A stretch of 64,000 bases of DNA from WJMD01 sp964596015. GTDB lineage: Bacteria > Joyebacterota > Joyebacteria > Joyebacterales > Joyebacteraceae. Position numbers and translations under genes: made by a program. Below the pieces are notes generated by a model. The model made no database searches. It was not told where the DNA came from and was given only the letters and a program-made list of their open reading frames with translations. This document shows positions 7,874 through 15,743 of the stretch, one piece after another; positions within the stretch are counted from its first letter, which is position 1; the number at the start of each line of letters is the position of its first letter. Location of the stretch: contig CAZQSB010000011.1 of NCBI GenBank assembly GCA_964596015.1, positions 1 to 64,000 on the forward strand. The letters run 5' to 3'.

Positions 7874-8667
7874 TGCTCCCCCTCGCCGGTGTCGTTCTCG
7901 CGGGCCAGCCTGGCGAGTCGACTCCTCGCCTCCCGGGCCCACTGCCCCTCCGGAAAACGCCTGAGGTAGGCGTCGAGAGCCACGATGCCCTCCTCGCGTC
8001 GGTCGGCAGCCAGAAGCGAGAGCCCGAGCGCGTAAGCCGCCTCCTCCAGAGAGGGATCGAGCCGCACGGCGCGGCGGAACTCGTCCGTGGCCTGCGCGTG
8101 CCTCCCGCACTCGGAGAGCGCCTTGCCGAGCGCGAAGCGGATCCCGGCGTCCTCCGGCCTCACCGAGGCCGTCTGCTCCAGGAGCAGAACGGCCCGATTG
8201 GACTCGCCACGCGCGAGAAGCACGACGCCCAGATTGTAGGCCGCGTCGGCGAATCGAGGGTCGAGTTCGAGGGCCTCCCTGAACGCCTCCTCGGATCGCG
8301 CCAGCTCGCCCGCCGAGGCCAGAGCGGTGCCGCGGTTGTAGTGTGACTTGGCCTCGGTCCTCATGCGGTAGCGCTCGAGGTCCTCTGAGCTCACGGGGAC
8401 GTCGATGACCGTCCCGGGATCGAGCGTGAGCCCCGCGGGCACGCCGTTCACGCGGGCGAGATACTCGGCCGCGCCGGGCTCGCCGTAGTAGTCGTCGGCG
8501 ATGCTCGCGAGCGTCTCACCGGGGCCGACCGTGTGGACGACGGTCTCCTCGACAAGGCGGCCGCTGCCGGTCTCCTCCCAGAGCCCTGCGCAGCCGAAGG
8601 AAAGAAGGGCCACGAAGAGCAGCGCCGCCGCGCGGAGCATTCGACTGTCGCGGTCTCGGCCGGTCAT
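7870..8667 (-). CDS. LysM and TPR domain lipoprotein
   Basis: About 265 aa. A signal peptide with lipobox L-S-F-G-C (Cys about 26) is followed by a LysM peptidoglycan-binding domain (roughly 45-95: H-T-V-G-P-G-E-T-L-A-S-I-A-D-D-Y-Y-G) and four to five TPR repeats (about 110-250). It is likely anchored in the outer membrane and bound to peptidoglycan, acting as an envelope scaffold. The ATG at 8667 overlaps the dus stop (ATGA) with GAGGAGG upstream, which fixes the start. The same operon carries the Ctp protease, which in other bacteria trims or is helped by TPR lipoproteins (for example NlpI with Prc); that link is only suggestive here. Confidence 0.85.
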   Translation of the reverse strand: MTGRDRDSRMLRAAALLFVALLSFGCAGLWEETGSGRLVEETVVHTVGPGETLASIADDYYGEPGAAEYLARVNGVPAGLTLDPGTVIDVPVSSEDLERYRMRTEAKSHYNRGTALASAGELARSEEAFREALELDPRFADAAYNLGVVLLARGESNRAVLLLEQTASVRPEDAGIRFALGKALSECGRHAQATDEFRRAVRLDPSLEEAAYALGLSLLAADRREEGIVALDAYLRRFPEGQWAREARSRLARLARENDTGEGEH

Positions 8668-9653
8668 GACGCCTCCTCGTAAGGACCGCCCGCTCTCTCG
8701 ATCGCCTCGTCGAGAAGCGCGAGCACGCGGGTCGGATCCTCCTCCAGCACGATCGTCTTCCGAAGCTCCGCCACGCCCGGGTAGCCCCTGAGGTACGCCA
8801 CGAAGTGCTTCCGCATCTCGTAGACTCCTCGTCCGTCGCACTTCCAGTCGAGCATCAGGAGAAAGTGACGTCGGGCCGCGCGGAGCCGCTCGGCGAGGCC
8901 GGGCTCGGGGCCGGGTCTCTCTCCCGCCAGCGCCGCGGCCGCCCTCCTGAGAAGCCAGGGATTCCCGACCGCCGCGCGCCCGATCATCACGGCGTCGGCG
9001 GACGTCTCGTTCCTCATCCTCACGGCGTCCTCGGGGCTCGCAACGTCGCCGCCTCCGAGGACCGGCACGCCGACGGCCTCCCTGACCTCACGGATGACCG
9101 TCCAGTCGGATATTCCCTTGAACCCCTGCGCCCTCGTCCGAGGATGGACGGCGACCGCCCTGGCGCCGCCCGCGACGGCGGCGACCGCGGTCTCGACCGC
9201 CGTCAGCTCCGCGTCCGACCATCCGCTTCGTATCTTGATCGTCACCGGGATGCCGCCGGCGCCCTCGACGGTCGCCTCGACCACGTCCCGGACCCGCGCC
9301 GGGTCCCTCATGAGAGAGGCGCCCGAGCCCGACCGCACGACCTTCTTCGCCGGACACCCGGCGTTGATGTCGATGATGTCGGGGCCCAGGGTCGCCGCGA
9401 TCCGGGCGGCCTCGCGGAACGACTCGGGCCTCGAACCGAAGAGCTGGGCGGCGATGGGACGCTCCTCCGGCTCGAAGCGAAGGAGATCGAGGGACTTCCC
9501 GCTGTCGCGGATGAGACCCTCGACGCTCACCATCTCGGTCCAGACGAGCCCCGCCCCCATCGAGCGGGCGATCCGGCGCATCGGGCTGTCGGTGTAGCCC
9601 GCGAGCGGCGCGAGCACGACGTTCGGAACGATCGTGACTGTCTCGATTCGCAT
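8664..9653 (-). CDS. dus: tRNA-dihydrouridine synthase (DusB-like)
   Basis: FMN-dependent reduction of uridines in the tRNA D-loop. 329 aa. The TIM-barrel start reads LAPLAGYTDSPMR. The catalytic Cys100 sits in INAGCPAKKV, and the FMN-phosphate motifs are GGGDV and MIGRAAVGNPW. Order and length fit the DusB subgroup, but the specific position modified cannot be told from sequence. Located downstream of the ctp gene, from which a strong hairpin separates it, so it may have its own promoter in the 87-base gap. Confidence 0.93.
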   Translation of the reverse strand: MRIETVTIVPNVVLAPLAGYTDSPMRRIARSMGAGLVWTEMVSVEGLIRDSGKSLDLLRFEPEERPIAAQLFGSRPESFREAARIAATLGPDIIDINAGCPAKKVVRSGSGASLMRDPARVRDVVEATVEGAGGIPVTIKIRSGWSDAELTAVETAVAAVAGGARAVAVHPRTRAQGFKGISDWTVIREVREAVGVPVLGGGDVASPEDAVRMRNETSADAVMIGRAAVGNPWLLRRAAAALAGERPGPEPGLAERLRAARRHFLLMLDWKCDGRGVYEMRKHFVAYLRGYPGVAELRKTIVLEEDPTRVLALLDEAIERAGGPYEEAS

Positions 9654-9671
9654 GGTGGAATGAGTATGGGA

Positions 9672-9702
9672 CGCCCGCCTCCCCGGGTCAAGGAGGCGGG
9701 CG
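9672..9702 (-). terminator. Strong hairpin after the ctp gene
   Basis: An 11-bp perfect inverted repeat (CGCCCGCCTCC / GGAGGCGGGCG) with a 9-nt loop, 38 bases past the ctp stop and just before dus. No U-tract follows, so it may stabilise the 3' end or terminate weakly. Confidence 0.6.
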
Positions 9703-9740
9703 CAGAGCTGGAAGCGACCTCGAGAGGGCGCGGACGCGTC

Positions 9741-11312
9741 CTACTCCGCCTCGGCCGACGCGAACTCCTCGGCCGTGCGGAACAGGTCGTCGACGGTCTC
9801 GGCCTCCGCGGCCAGTTCGACGGTCTTCGACAACTGATCGTCGCCTCTGACCGCCGCCGCGTAGGCCTCCTCGCGTCCGAGCGACTTCCTGATGAGGTCG
9901 CGCTTGATGGCGAGTTCTATCTCGTCGCGATGCTCGATGAGCGCCTCTTCGTCGACCTCGAAGTCGTCCCTCCCGAGAAACTCGACAAAGGCGTCCCACA
10001 CCGCTTCGGTCACCTCGAAGTCCGGGCTCTCGATGGGATGGTCGACCGTGTACTCGATGGCGAACTCGAAGAACTCCTCCCGGCGCTCGAGGTCGACCAG
10101 GAGATCGGGCCGCCTTTCGAAGTCGATCTTGATATCCGGCGTCACACCGCCCCCGCCGTAGACGATCCGTCCCGCGGCGGTCCGGTACTCCGGCTTCTCT
10201 GCGATCTCAGTCTCGTCGTCGCTCGCTTCGGCCCAGCGCTCCGGCTTCTCGATGGCCCGACCGCTCGCTATGTACCACTTCGCGGTCGTGATCTTCATCG
10301 CGCAGCCCTTGGTGAGAGGACGGAGCCGCATCAGGGTCTGGACCGACCCCTTCCCGAAGCTCGTCGTGCCGACGACCAGTCCGCGGTCCCAGTCCTGAAT
10401 CGCGCCGGCGAGGATCTCCGAGGCGCTGGCGCTGCCGCCGTTCTGGAGTACGACGATGGGGAAACCACGGTCGAACATGGCGGGAGTCCTTGCGTGGAAC
10501 TCCTGGTTCTGCTCGCTGATCCGGCCACTGGTGCTGACGATGAGCTCTCCGCTCTCGAGGAAGACGTCCGTCACATCGACCGCCTGCGAGAGCAGACCGC
10601 CGGGATTCGACCGGAGGTCGATGACCAGCTTCTCCATCCCCCGGTCGCGAAGTTCCGTGAGGCGCTCGCGGAGTTCGTCCGCCGTCGTACGGGAGAACCT
10701 CGAGATCCGCACGTAGCCGACTCCGCCGTCCATCATGAACGCGTACGGCACGCTGTCGATGCGGATGACCTCACGAGTCACGGTGTATTCGAGCGGGTCC
10801 TCGACGCCCTCGCGCCGGATGACGATGTCGACCTGGGTCCCCGGCTCGCCGCGCAGCTTCCCGATGGCCTCGTCGACCGTGATGCCCCTGGTCGACTCCT
10901 CCTCGATGGCGATGATGCGGTCGCCCGACTGGATGCCGAGATCGTATGCCGGCGTTCCCTCGATCGGGCTCACGACCGTGAGGATCCCGTCCCGCACCGT
11001 GATCTGGATGCCGAGGCCGCCGAACTCGCCCTCGGTCGTCACCGTGAAGTCCTCGAACGACTCCTCATCCAGGAACATCGAATACGGGTCGAGAGAGGAC
11101 AGCATCCCTCGAATCGCCCCATACATGATCTCCTTCGAGTCGACCTCCTCGACGTACGTCCCCTCGACCTTCGCCAGGGCGTCGTTGAAGAGATCGAGAT
11201 AGCTCAGGAGCTCCCGCCGCGCGCTCACGGTGCCGACGGTCACCCCGCCGATCACGAAACCAACGAAGAGCGCAAGGAGGACGAGGCCGTTTCTTCTGAG
11301 TCGTCGCGTCAT
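9741..11312 (-). CDS. ctpA: C-terminal processing peptidase (S41 family)
   Basis: Periplasmic tail-specific serine protease, 523 aa. An N-terminal membrane anchor/signal (about 9-29) is followed by a PDZ domain (about 95-165, GxGIQI ... GDRIIAIEEE) and an S41 catalytic core with NGGSASASE (nucleophile Ser about 294) and the general-base Lys in F-G-K-G-S-V-Q (Lys321). After the core comes an extended acidic helical tail of about 120 residues. The start ATG overlaps the end of tmk by four bases. In other bacteria these enzymes trim envelope proteins or activate signalling; the substrate here is not shown. Confidence 0.95.
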   Translation of the reverse strand: MTRRLRRNGLVLLALFVGFVIGGVTVGTVSARRELLSYLDLFNDALAKVEGTYVEEVDSKEIMYGAIRGMLSSLDPYSMFLDEESFEDFTVTTEGEFGGLGIQITVRDGILTVVSPIEGTPAYDLGIQSGDRIIAIEEESTRGITVDEAIGKLRGEPGTQVDIVIRREGVEDPLEYTVTREVIRIDSVPYAFMMDGGVGYVRISRFSRTTADELRERLTELRDRGMEKLVIDLRSNPGGLLSQAVDVTDVFLESGELIVSTSGRISEQNQEFHARTPAMFDRGFPIVVLQNGGSASASEILAGAIQDWDRGLVVGTTSFGKGSVQTLMRLRPLTKGCAMKITTAKWYIASGRAIEKPERWAEASDDETEIAEKPEYRTAAGRIVYGGGGVTPDIKIDFERRPDLLVDLERREEFFEFAIEYTVDHPIESPDFEVTEAVWDAFVEFLGRDDFEVDEEALIEHRDEIELAIKRDLIRKSLGREEAYAAAVRGDDQLSKTVELAAEAETVDDLFRTAEEFASAEAE

Positions 11313-11989
11313 GTTCGTCCTTCCCCGCGGCCGATCCGCCGCGTTTCAAGGAGATCCTCGGTCCTCCCGAGGATCTCGTCAGCTACTGTGTCCGGGTCGC
11401 GTTCGCCGTCGACGACGACGAAGCGCTCGGGCTCGCGCGCGGCCAGTTCGAGGTACGCGTCGCGGACCCGTTCGTGGAACGCCAGCGTCTCCTCCTCGAT
11501 GCGGTCGGGAGCGTCGGCCCCGCGCGCCTTGCGCCGCTGGCCGGTGGCCGGAGCGACGTCGACGAGGAAGGTCACATCCGGTTTGACGCGGCCCGTGGCC
11601 GAATCGTTCAAACGATCTACGAGATCGACTCCCAGCCGCCTTCCGCCGCCCTGGTAGGCGACGCTGGCATCGGCGTAGCGATCCGAGATGACGACGGCAC
11701 CTCGCCCGAGGGCCGGGACGATGGTCCTCGCGACGTGCTCGGCCCGCGAGGCGAGAAAGAGCATGAGCTCGGCCACAGGCTCCATGCCGGTCTCCGCCCT
11801 GTCGAGAAGGAGCTCGCGGATCCTCTCCCCGAGAGGCGTTCCGCCCGGCTCGCGCGAGAGAACGACCTCGTAGCCGCGCTCTGTGAGCGCGCGCGCAAGC
11901 CGCTCGGCCTGGGTCGACTTCCCCGAGCCCTCGACGCCCTCGAAGGTGATAAAGAGGCCGCTGTGGCCGGTCTCGCCCATGAGGCTCAC
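11309..11989 (-). CDS. tmk: Thymidylate kinase
   Basis: Phosphorylates dTMP to dTDP. 226 aa. P-loop FEGVEGSGKST, the D-R-Y/dTMP motif SDRYADASVAYQGGGR, and a LID segment with basic residues (G-Q-R-R-K-A-R-G). The frame starts with GTG at 11989, only three bases after AGGAGG; the ATG three codons later (11980) is an equally good start. Coupled to the downstream protease gene by an ATGA overlap, a combination with no evident functional link. Confidence 0.96.
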   Translation of the reverse strand: MSLMGETGHSGLFITFEGVEGSGKSTQAERLARALTERGYEVVLSREPGGTPLGERIRELLLDRAETGMEPVAELMLFLASRAEHVARTIVPALGRGAVVISDRYADASVAYQGGGRRLGVDLVDRLNDSATGRVKPDVTFLVDVAPATGQRRKARGADAPDRIEEETLAFHERVRDAYLELAAREPERFVVVDGERDPDTVADEILGRTEDLLETRRIGRGEGRT

Positions 11990-12005
11990 GCGCCTCCTTG
12001 CGCGC

Positions 12006-12027
12006 CGAGGCCGGACAAGCCCGGCCT
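12006..12027 (-). terminator. Short hairpin after the inositol-phosphate synthase gene
   Basis: Eight-bp stem GAGGCCGG / CCGGCCTC with a 6-nt loop in the 73-base gap before tmk. There is no U-run. It may be a weak terminator or mRNA 3' stabiliser. Confidence 0.4.
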
Positions 12028-12062
12028 CTCACGCGGGAATCCCCTTCTGTCTGCGGGGTCGC

Positions 12063-13211
12063 TCAGGACTCGGTCCGCTCCTCGACAAGCTCTTCCGAGG
12101 AGGCCTTCGCCCCGCCCGAGGGCTTGCTCGAAGCGGCGTGTTCCTCGATGAAGCGCTCCGTCCTGTGTCGCGCCTCGTCGTCTGTGTACTGGACCGGGGG
12201 CGACTTGAAGAAGTACGACGACGGCGCCTCGATCGCCCCTGAGAGACCGTGGTTCATTGCGAGCTTCATGCATCTCACGGCGTCGATCATGACGCCCGCG
12301 GAGTTCGGCGAGTCCCAGACCTCGAGTTTGAGCTCGGCGTTCAGGGGCACGTCGCCGAACGTCCTGCCCTCCATCCTGATGTAGGCCCACTTCCGGTCCG
12401 AGAGCCACTCGACGTAATCGGAGGGTCCGATATGAACGTTGCCCGCGCCGAGGTCGTAGTCAAGCTGCGAGGTCACGGCGCCCGTCTTCGAGATCTTCTT
12501 GGACTCGAGCCTCGAGCGCTCCAGCATGTTGAGGAAGTCGGTGTTGCCTCCGACATTGAGCTGGCTCGTCCTCTCGAGCCGGACGCCCCGGTCGCGGAAG
12601 AGACGCGTCAGGACGCGGTGGACGATGGTCGCGCCCACCTGCGACTTGACGTCGTCCCCCATCACCGGCAGTCCCTTCTTCTCGAACCTCTGCTGCCAGT
12701 ATCGCTCGCGGGCGATGAAGACCGGGATGCCGTTCACGAACCCGCATCCCGCGTCGAGGATCTGCTCGACGTACCACTTCGTCGCCTCCTCGCTGCCGAC
12801 CGGCAGGAAGTTGACGACGACGTCGGTCTTCGTGTCCCTGAGGACGCCCGTGATGTCGTCGGTCGGGCCCGGGGCTTTCTCGATGATCTCCGAGAGGTAC
12901 TTCCCGAGACCGTCGTGCGTCATGCCCCTGACGACCGGGACGTTCTGCTTGGGCACGTCGGAGAACCTGTACGTGTTGTTGGGAGGAGTGAAGATCGCCT
13001 CGGAGAGGTCCTTCCCCACCTTGTTCCTGTCGATGTCTATCGCGGCCGAGAACTCGATGTCCCCGATGTGGTAGCCGCCGAGATTGACATGCATGAGGCC
13101 CGGGACGAAGGAATCCTCGGGCGCGTTCCTGTAGTACTCCACGCCCTGCACAAGCGAGGACGCGCAGTTTCCGACTCCTATGATCGCGACGCGCACCTTC
13201 TTCTTCGACAT
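12063..13211 (-). CDS. ino1: Inositol-3-phosphate synthase
   Basis: NAD-dependent conversion of glucose 6-phosphate to myo-inositol 3-phosphate. 382 aa, the short actinobacterial/archaeal-type form. N-terminal Rossmann motif V-A-I-I-G-V-G-N-C-A-S-S-L-V-Q-G. Conserved blocks include V-N-F-L-P-V-G-S-E, G-D-D-x-K-S-Q-V-G-A-T and N-x-G-G-N-T-D-F. The C-terminal 25 residues are polar and dispensable-looking. The ATG at 13211 has AAGGAG upstream. The gene just upstream is a CDP-alcohol phosphatidyltransferase, so the two probably make inositol phospholipid together. Confidence 0.95.
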   Translation of the reverse strand: MSKKKVRVAIIGVGNCASSLVQGVEYYRNAPEDSFVPGLMHVNLGGYHIGDIEFSAAIDIDRNKVGKDLSEAIFTPPNNTYRFSDVPKQNVPVVRGMTHDGLGKYLSEIIEKAPGPTDDITGVLRDTKTDVVVNFLPVGSEEATKWYVEQILDAGCGFVNGIPVFIARERYWQQRFEKKGLPVMGDDVKSQVGATIVHRVLTRLFRDRGVRLERTSQLNVGGNTDFLNMLERSRLESKKISKTGAVTSQLDYDLGAGNVHIGPSDYVEWLSDRKWAYIRMEGRTFGDVPLNAELKLEVWDSPNSAGVMIDAVRCMKLAMNHGLSGAIEAPSSYFFKSPPVQYTDDEARHRTERFIEEHAASSKPSGGAKASSEELVEERTES

Positions 13212-13247
13212 GGGTGTCGTGTCTCCTTCGGCGCTTCTTGAGGCGCC

Positions 13248-13856
13248 CTACGGGCGATACCGCCGTCCGCCCGGGTAGAGTACGTGGACGATCCGCTGAA
13301 CTGCCGTGACGTGCGTCAGTCCGACGAGGACCCACAGCACGACCCTCAGGACCGCGGGGCCCAGAAGAGCCCCGACGATCATCAGAACGACCCTCTCGGG
13401 CCGCTCGGCGATCCCGACGCTGCACTCGCGCCCGACCCCCTCCGCCCGCGCTCTCGTGTAGCTGACGAGCAGCGAGCCCCAGAAGGCCAGAAAGACGGCG
13501 ATGGCCGTGGCCTTCTCGGGCGCCCCTTCAGAGCGGAAGAGGTAGTAGTGGAGCGCTCCCAGGAGAACGAAGGCCTCGGAGTACCGGTCGGCCGTCGAGT
13601 CGAGGAACGCGCCCTCGTCGCTCGAACCGTCGGTGAGACGCGCCACGGCGCCGTCGAGCATATCGCACACGCCCGACAGCACCAGGAACACGGCCGCGGC
13701 CGGGAAGCTCCCCCGGGCAAGGCTGAACCCGGCCAGTCCGGAGAGAATGAGCCCCGTCACGGTGAGCCCCGCCGGCGATACACCGACGTCGGCGGCGAAC
13801 TGCGCCACCGGGTCGAGCACCGACCGCGCACGAGCCTTCATGTCGCTCACAGCCAT
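13248..13856 (-). CDS. CDP-alcohol phosphatidyltransferase, probably phosphatidylinositol-phosphate synthase
   Basis: Integral membrane enzyme of about 202 aa with some six hydrophobic segments. The full CDP-AP signature D-x2-D-G-x2-A-R-x8-G-x3-D-x3-D is present (CDMLDGAVAR ... DEGAFLDSTAD), so the metal site is intact. The acceptor is inferred: ino1 lies 36 bases downstream, making inositol 1-phosphate the most likely alcohol and archaetidyl/phosphatidyl-inositol phosphate the product. The start is uncertain: ATG at 13856 is chosen, and ATG at 13841 is a close alternative. Neither has a strong ribosome site. Phosphatidylglycerophosphate or phosphatidylserine synthase cannot be ruled out. Confidence 0.8.
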   Translation of the reverse strand: MAVSDMKARARSVLDPVAQFAADVGVSPAGLTVTGLILSGLAGFSLARGSFPAAAVFLVLSGVCDMLDGAVARLTDGSSDEGAFLDSTADRYSEAFVLLGALHYYLFRSEGAPEKATAIAVFLAFWGSLLVSYTRARAEGVGRECSVGIAERPERVVLMIVGALLGPAVLRVVLWVLVGLTHVTAVQRIVHVLYPGGRRYRP

Positions 13857-13932
13857 GCGTGGTGTCGCCCCGGATTCGTTCCGACATGGTGTCCGTCGAA
13901 CGGCGAAGTCTAGCACCAGCCCGAAAGAGGTG

Positions 13933-15033
13933 TCAAGGCGGGCCCGGACGAGTCCCCTCGTGCGCGGTCCACTCGACGCGCTCGGCCCGCATGATCCCGA
14001 GGATGAGGTTCCTTCCCCTGTGGATGGTCTCTGGATTGAGGAACTCCCACACCACCTCTCCCTCGGGGTCGATCTCGATGATGCGTCCGTTCTCGGACTC
14101 CGTGATGAGCGTGTTGCCGTTCGAGAGCCTCTGAGCGGAGCCCGCGCCCCTCGAGAAGAAGTCCTGCCGGCTCCACTCCCAGACGATGTCGCCGCTCTCC
14201 CAGTCGATCTCGATCACGCGCGAGCGCTCATCGGGGCCGAGATTGTCGAACATGAGAACCCGGTCTCCGACGAACTGCGCCTCATGCTGCTTGCGCCACG
14301 GCCCCTTGTGGGCCCTGAGCACCCGACGGGATTCGAGATCGATGAGGGCGACCGCCCCGATGCTCCGGATCGATACCAGCGCCCGGAGACGGCCGCCCTT
14401 CTCTGAGATCTCGATGGAGTTCGTGTGGAGGATGTCCGGCCCCTCGGGCAGGGAGTCGTTCGAGACCCAGTGGGCATACCGCCCGGTGTCGAGGAACGCG
14501 TCGAGGATCGAAACCGTGCCCAGCGCGCGGCCCCCGGGATCCAGGATCTCGATGTGGTCGTCGAGGATGTTGTCCCCGTCGTGGATGTCGTCGCGGTTGA
14601 TCGCCTCCCGCACGAGCACGTAGATGGCGCCGTCGGGACCGACATCGAGATCGTGGTGCGCCGTCCTGAACGACCGCCAGAGCATGTTCGAGGCGTGGTC
14701 GAGCTTCATCAGCCTCGCGGGGTCGCTCGTGATGACGAGCAGCGAGCCGTCGTCCAGCATGCGCACCCGCGACCAGTAAGCGGAGCCCACGATGCTCCAG
14801 CGGTGGATGAGCGTCCCGTCCCCGTCGATGAGGAGCGCCTCTGGCCCGGCGGACGGCGTGTAGAGCGTGAGCCCCGGCGCCATGCGCTCAGGACGGCGGA
14901 CGAGGACACCGGTCGTGTCGACGGCGGGCACCGAACCCGCCACGTACCCGAGCGTCGCGATCCTGTCGAGCTCCCGCTCCTCAGAGGGGGACAGGGCGAC
15001 AAGAAGCGCCATGATGAGCGTCGTGATCGGCAC
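13933..15033 (-). CDS. Arylsulfotransferase-like beta-propeller protein (ASST superfamily)
   Basis: About 366 aa from a GTG start close behind GGGAGG. The N-terminus is weakly hydrophobic and probably exported. The body has repeated beta-blade units with W-x-W/x-G-x-x-L-I patterns such as D-G-D-G-T-L-I-H-R-W, H-H-D-L-D-V-G-P-D-G and N-G-N-T-L-I-T-E-S-E-N-G-R-I-I-E-I-D, as in the arylsulfotransferase/PQQ-propeller group. A histidine-rich H-H-D-L-D stretch may correspond to a catalytic His of the family. Whether it transfers sulfate is not shown; a non-enzymatic propeller is possible. It follows rsmI in the direction of transcription with a 17-base gap. Confidence 0.65.
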   Translation of the reverse strand: MPITTLIMALLVALSPSEERELDRIATLGYVAGSVPAVDTTGVLVRRPERMAPGLTLYTPSAGPEALLIDGDGTLIHRWSIVGSAYWSRVRMLDDGSLLVITSDPARLMKLDHASNMLWRSFRTAHHDLDVGPDGAIYVLVREAINRDDIHDGDNILDDHIEILDPGGRALGTVSILDAFLDTGRYAHWVSNDSLPEGPDILHTNSIEISEKGGRLRALVSIRSIGAVALIDLESRRVLRAHKGPWRKQHEAQFVGDRVLMFDNLGPDERSRVIEIDWESGDIVWEWSRQDFFSRGAGSAQRLSNGNTLITESENGRIIEIDPEGEVVWEFLNPETIHRGRNLILGIMRAERVEWTAHEGTRPGPP

Positions 15034-15050
15034 GTGTCCTCCCGTGCTCG

Positions 15051-15740
15051 TCAGCTTCCCGGTTCGATGACGATGACGATCTCCCCCTTGAGCCGCCTGT
15101 CCGCCGCCGTCGACGCCAGCTCAGGCAGCGTGCCGCGCAGGAACTGCTCGTGGACCTTCGTCAGCTCTCGACAGACGGCCGCTCTCCGTTCCCCGAGGAC
15201 CTCGGCGAGGTCGACCAGCGTCTTCTGCACCCGATGCGGCGACTCGTACAGCACGATGGTCGCGCCGATCTCACCCAGCTCTTCGATGCGGCGCCTTCTG
15301 GCGCCGCTCTTGCGCGGGAGGAATCCGGCGAAGACGAACGGATGCGGAGGAAGACCCGCCGCGGAGAGAGCGGCGATCGCCGCCGACGGTCCGGGCACGG
15401 GCACGACATCGATGCCCTCGCTGACGGCCAGCGACACGAGCCGGTAGCCCGGGTCGGAGATGAGCGGCGTACCCGAATCGGTCACGAGCGCCACGTTCTC
15501 GCCCGCGAGAAGGCGCTCGACCAGCTCCCGTGACGCGCGGTCCTCGTTGTGGTCGTGGTACGCCATGAGCGGGGTCCGGATCCCGTGGTGCGCCAGGAGC
15601 TTCCGCGTGCGCCGCGTGTCCTCACAGGCGATCCGGTCGACGTCCCTCAGAACGTCGAGCGCGCGGAGCGTCACGTCTCCGAGATTCCCTATCGGCGTCG
15701 CGACGATGTGGAGCGTTCCCGACGACCCGGGAGACGGCAT
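15051..15740 (-). CDS. rsmI: 16S rRNA (cytidine1402-2'-O)-methyltransferase
   Basis: SAM-dependent methylation of C1402 in the ribosomal decoding centre. 229 aa, somewhat shorter than E. coli RsmI (286) at the C-terminus. Tetrapyrrole-methylase fold motifs: VATPIGNLGD, CEDTRRTRKLL, TDSGTPLISDPGYRLV, PVPGPSAAIAALSAAGL and G-F-L-P-R-K. The ATG at 15740 has GAAGGAGG upstream and lies three bases after the recJ stop, so the pair is co-transcribed. Confidence 0.95.
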   Translation of the reverse strand: MPSPGSSGTLHIVATPIGNLGDVTLRALDVLRDVDRIACEDTRRTRKLLAHHGIRTPLMAYHDHNEDRASRELVERLLAGENVALVTDSGTPLISDPGYRLVSLAVSEGIDVVPVPGPSAAIAALSAAGLPPHPFVFAGFLPRKSGARRRRIEELGEIGATIVLYESPHRVQKTLVDLAEVLGERRAAVCRELTKVHEQFLRGTLPELASTAADRRLKGEIVIVIEPGS

Positions 15741-15743
15741 GGG

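Noticed and set aside
8805..11657. 950-codon open frame on the plus strand
   Set aside because: Antisense shadow of the dus and ctp genes in GC-rich DNA; no protein family motifs, no ribosome site.
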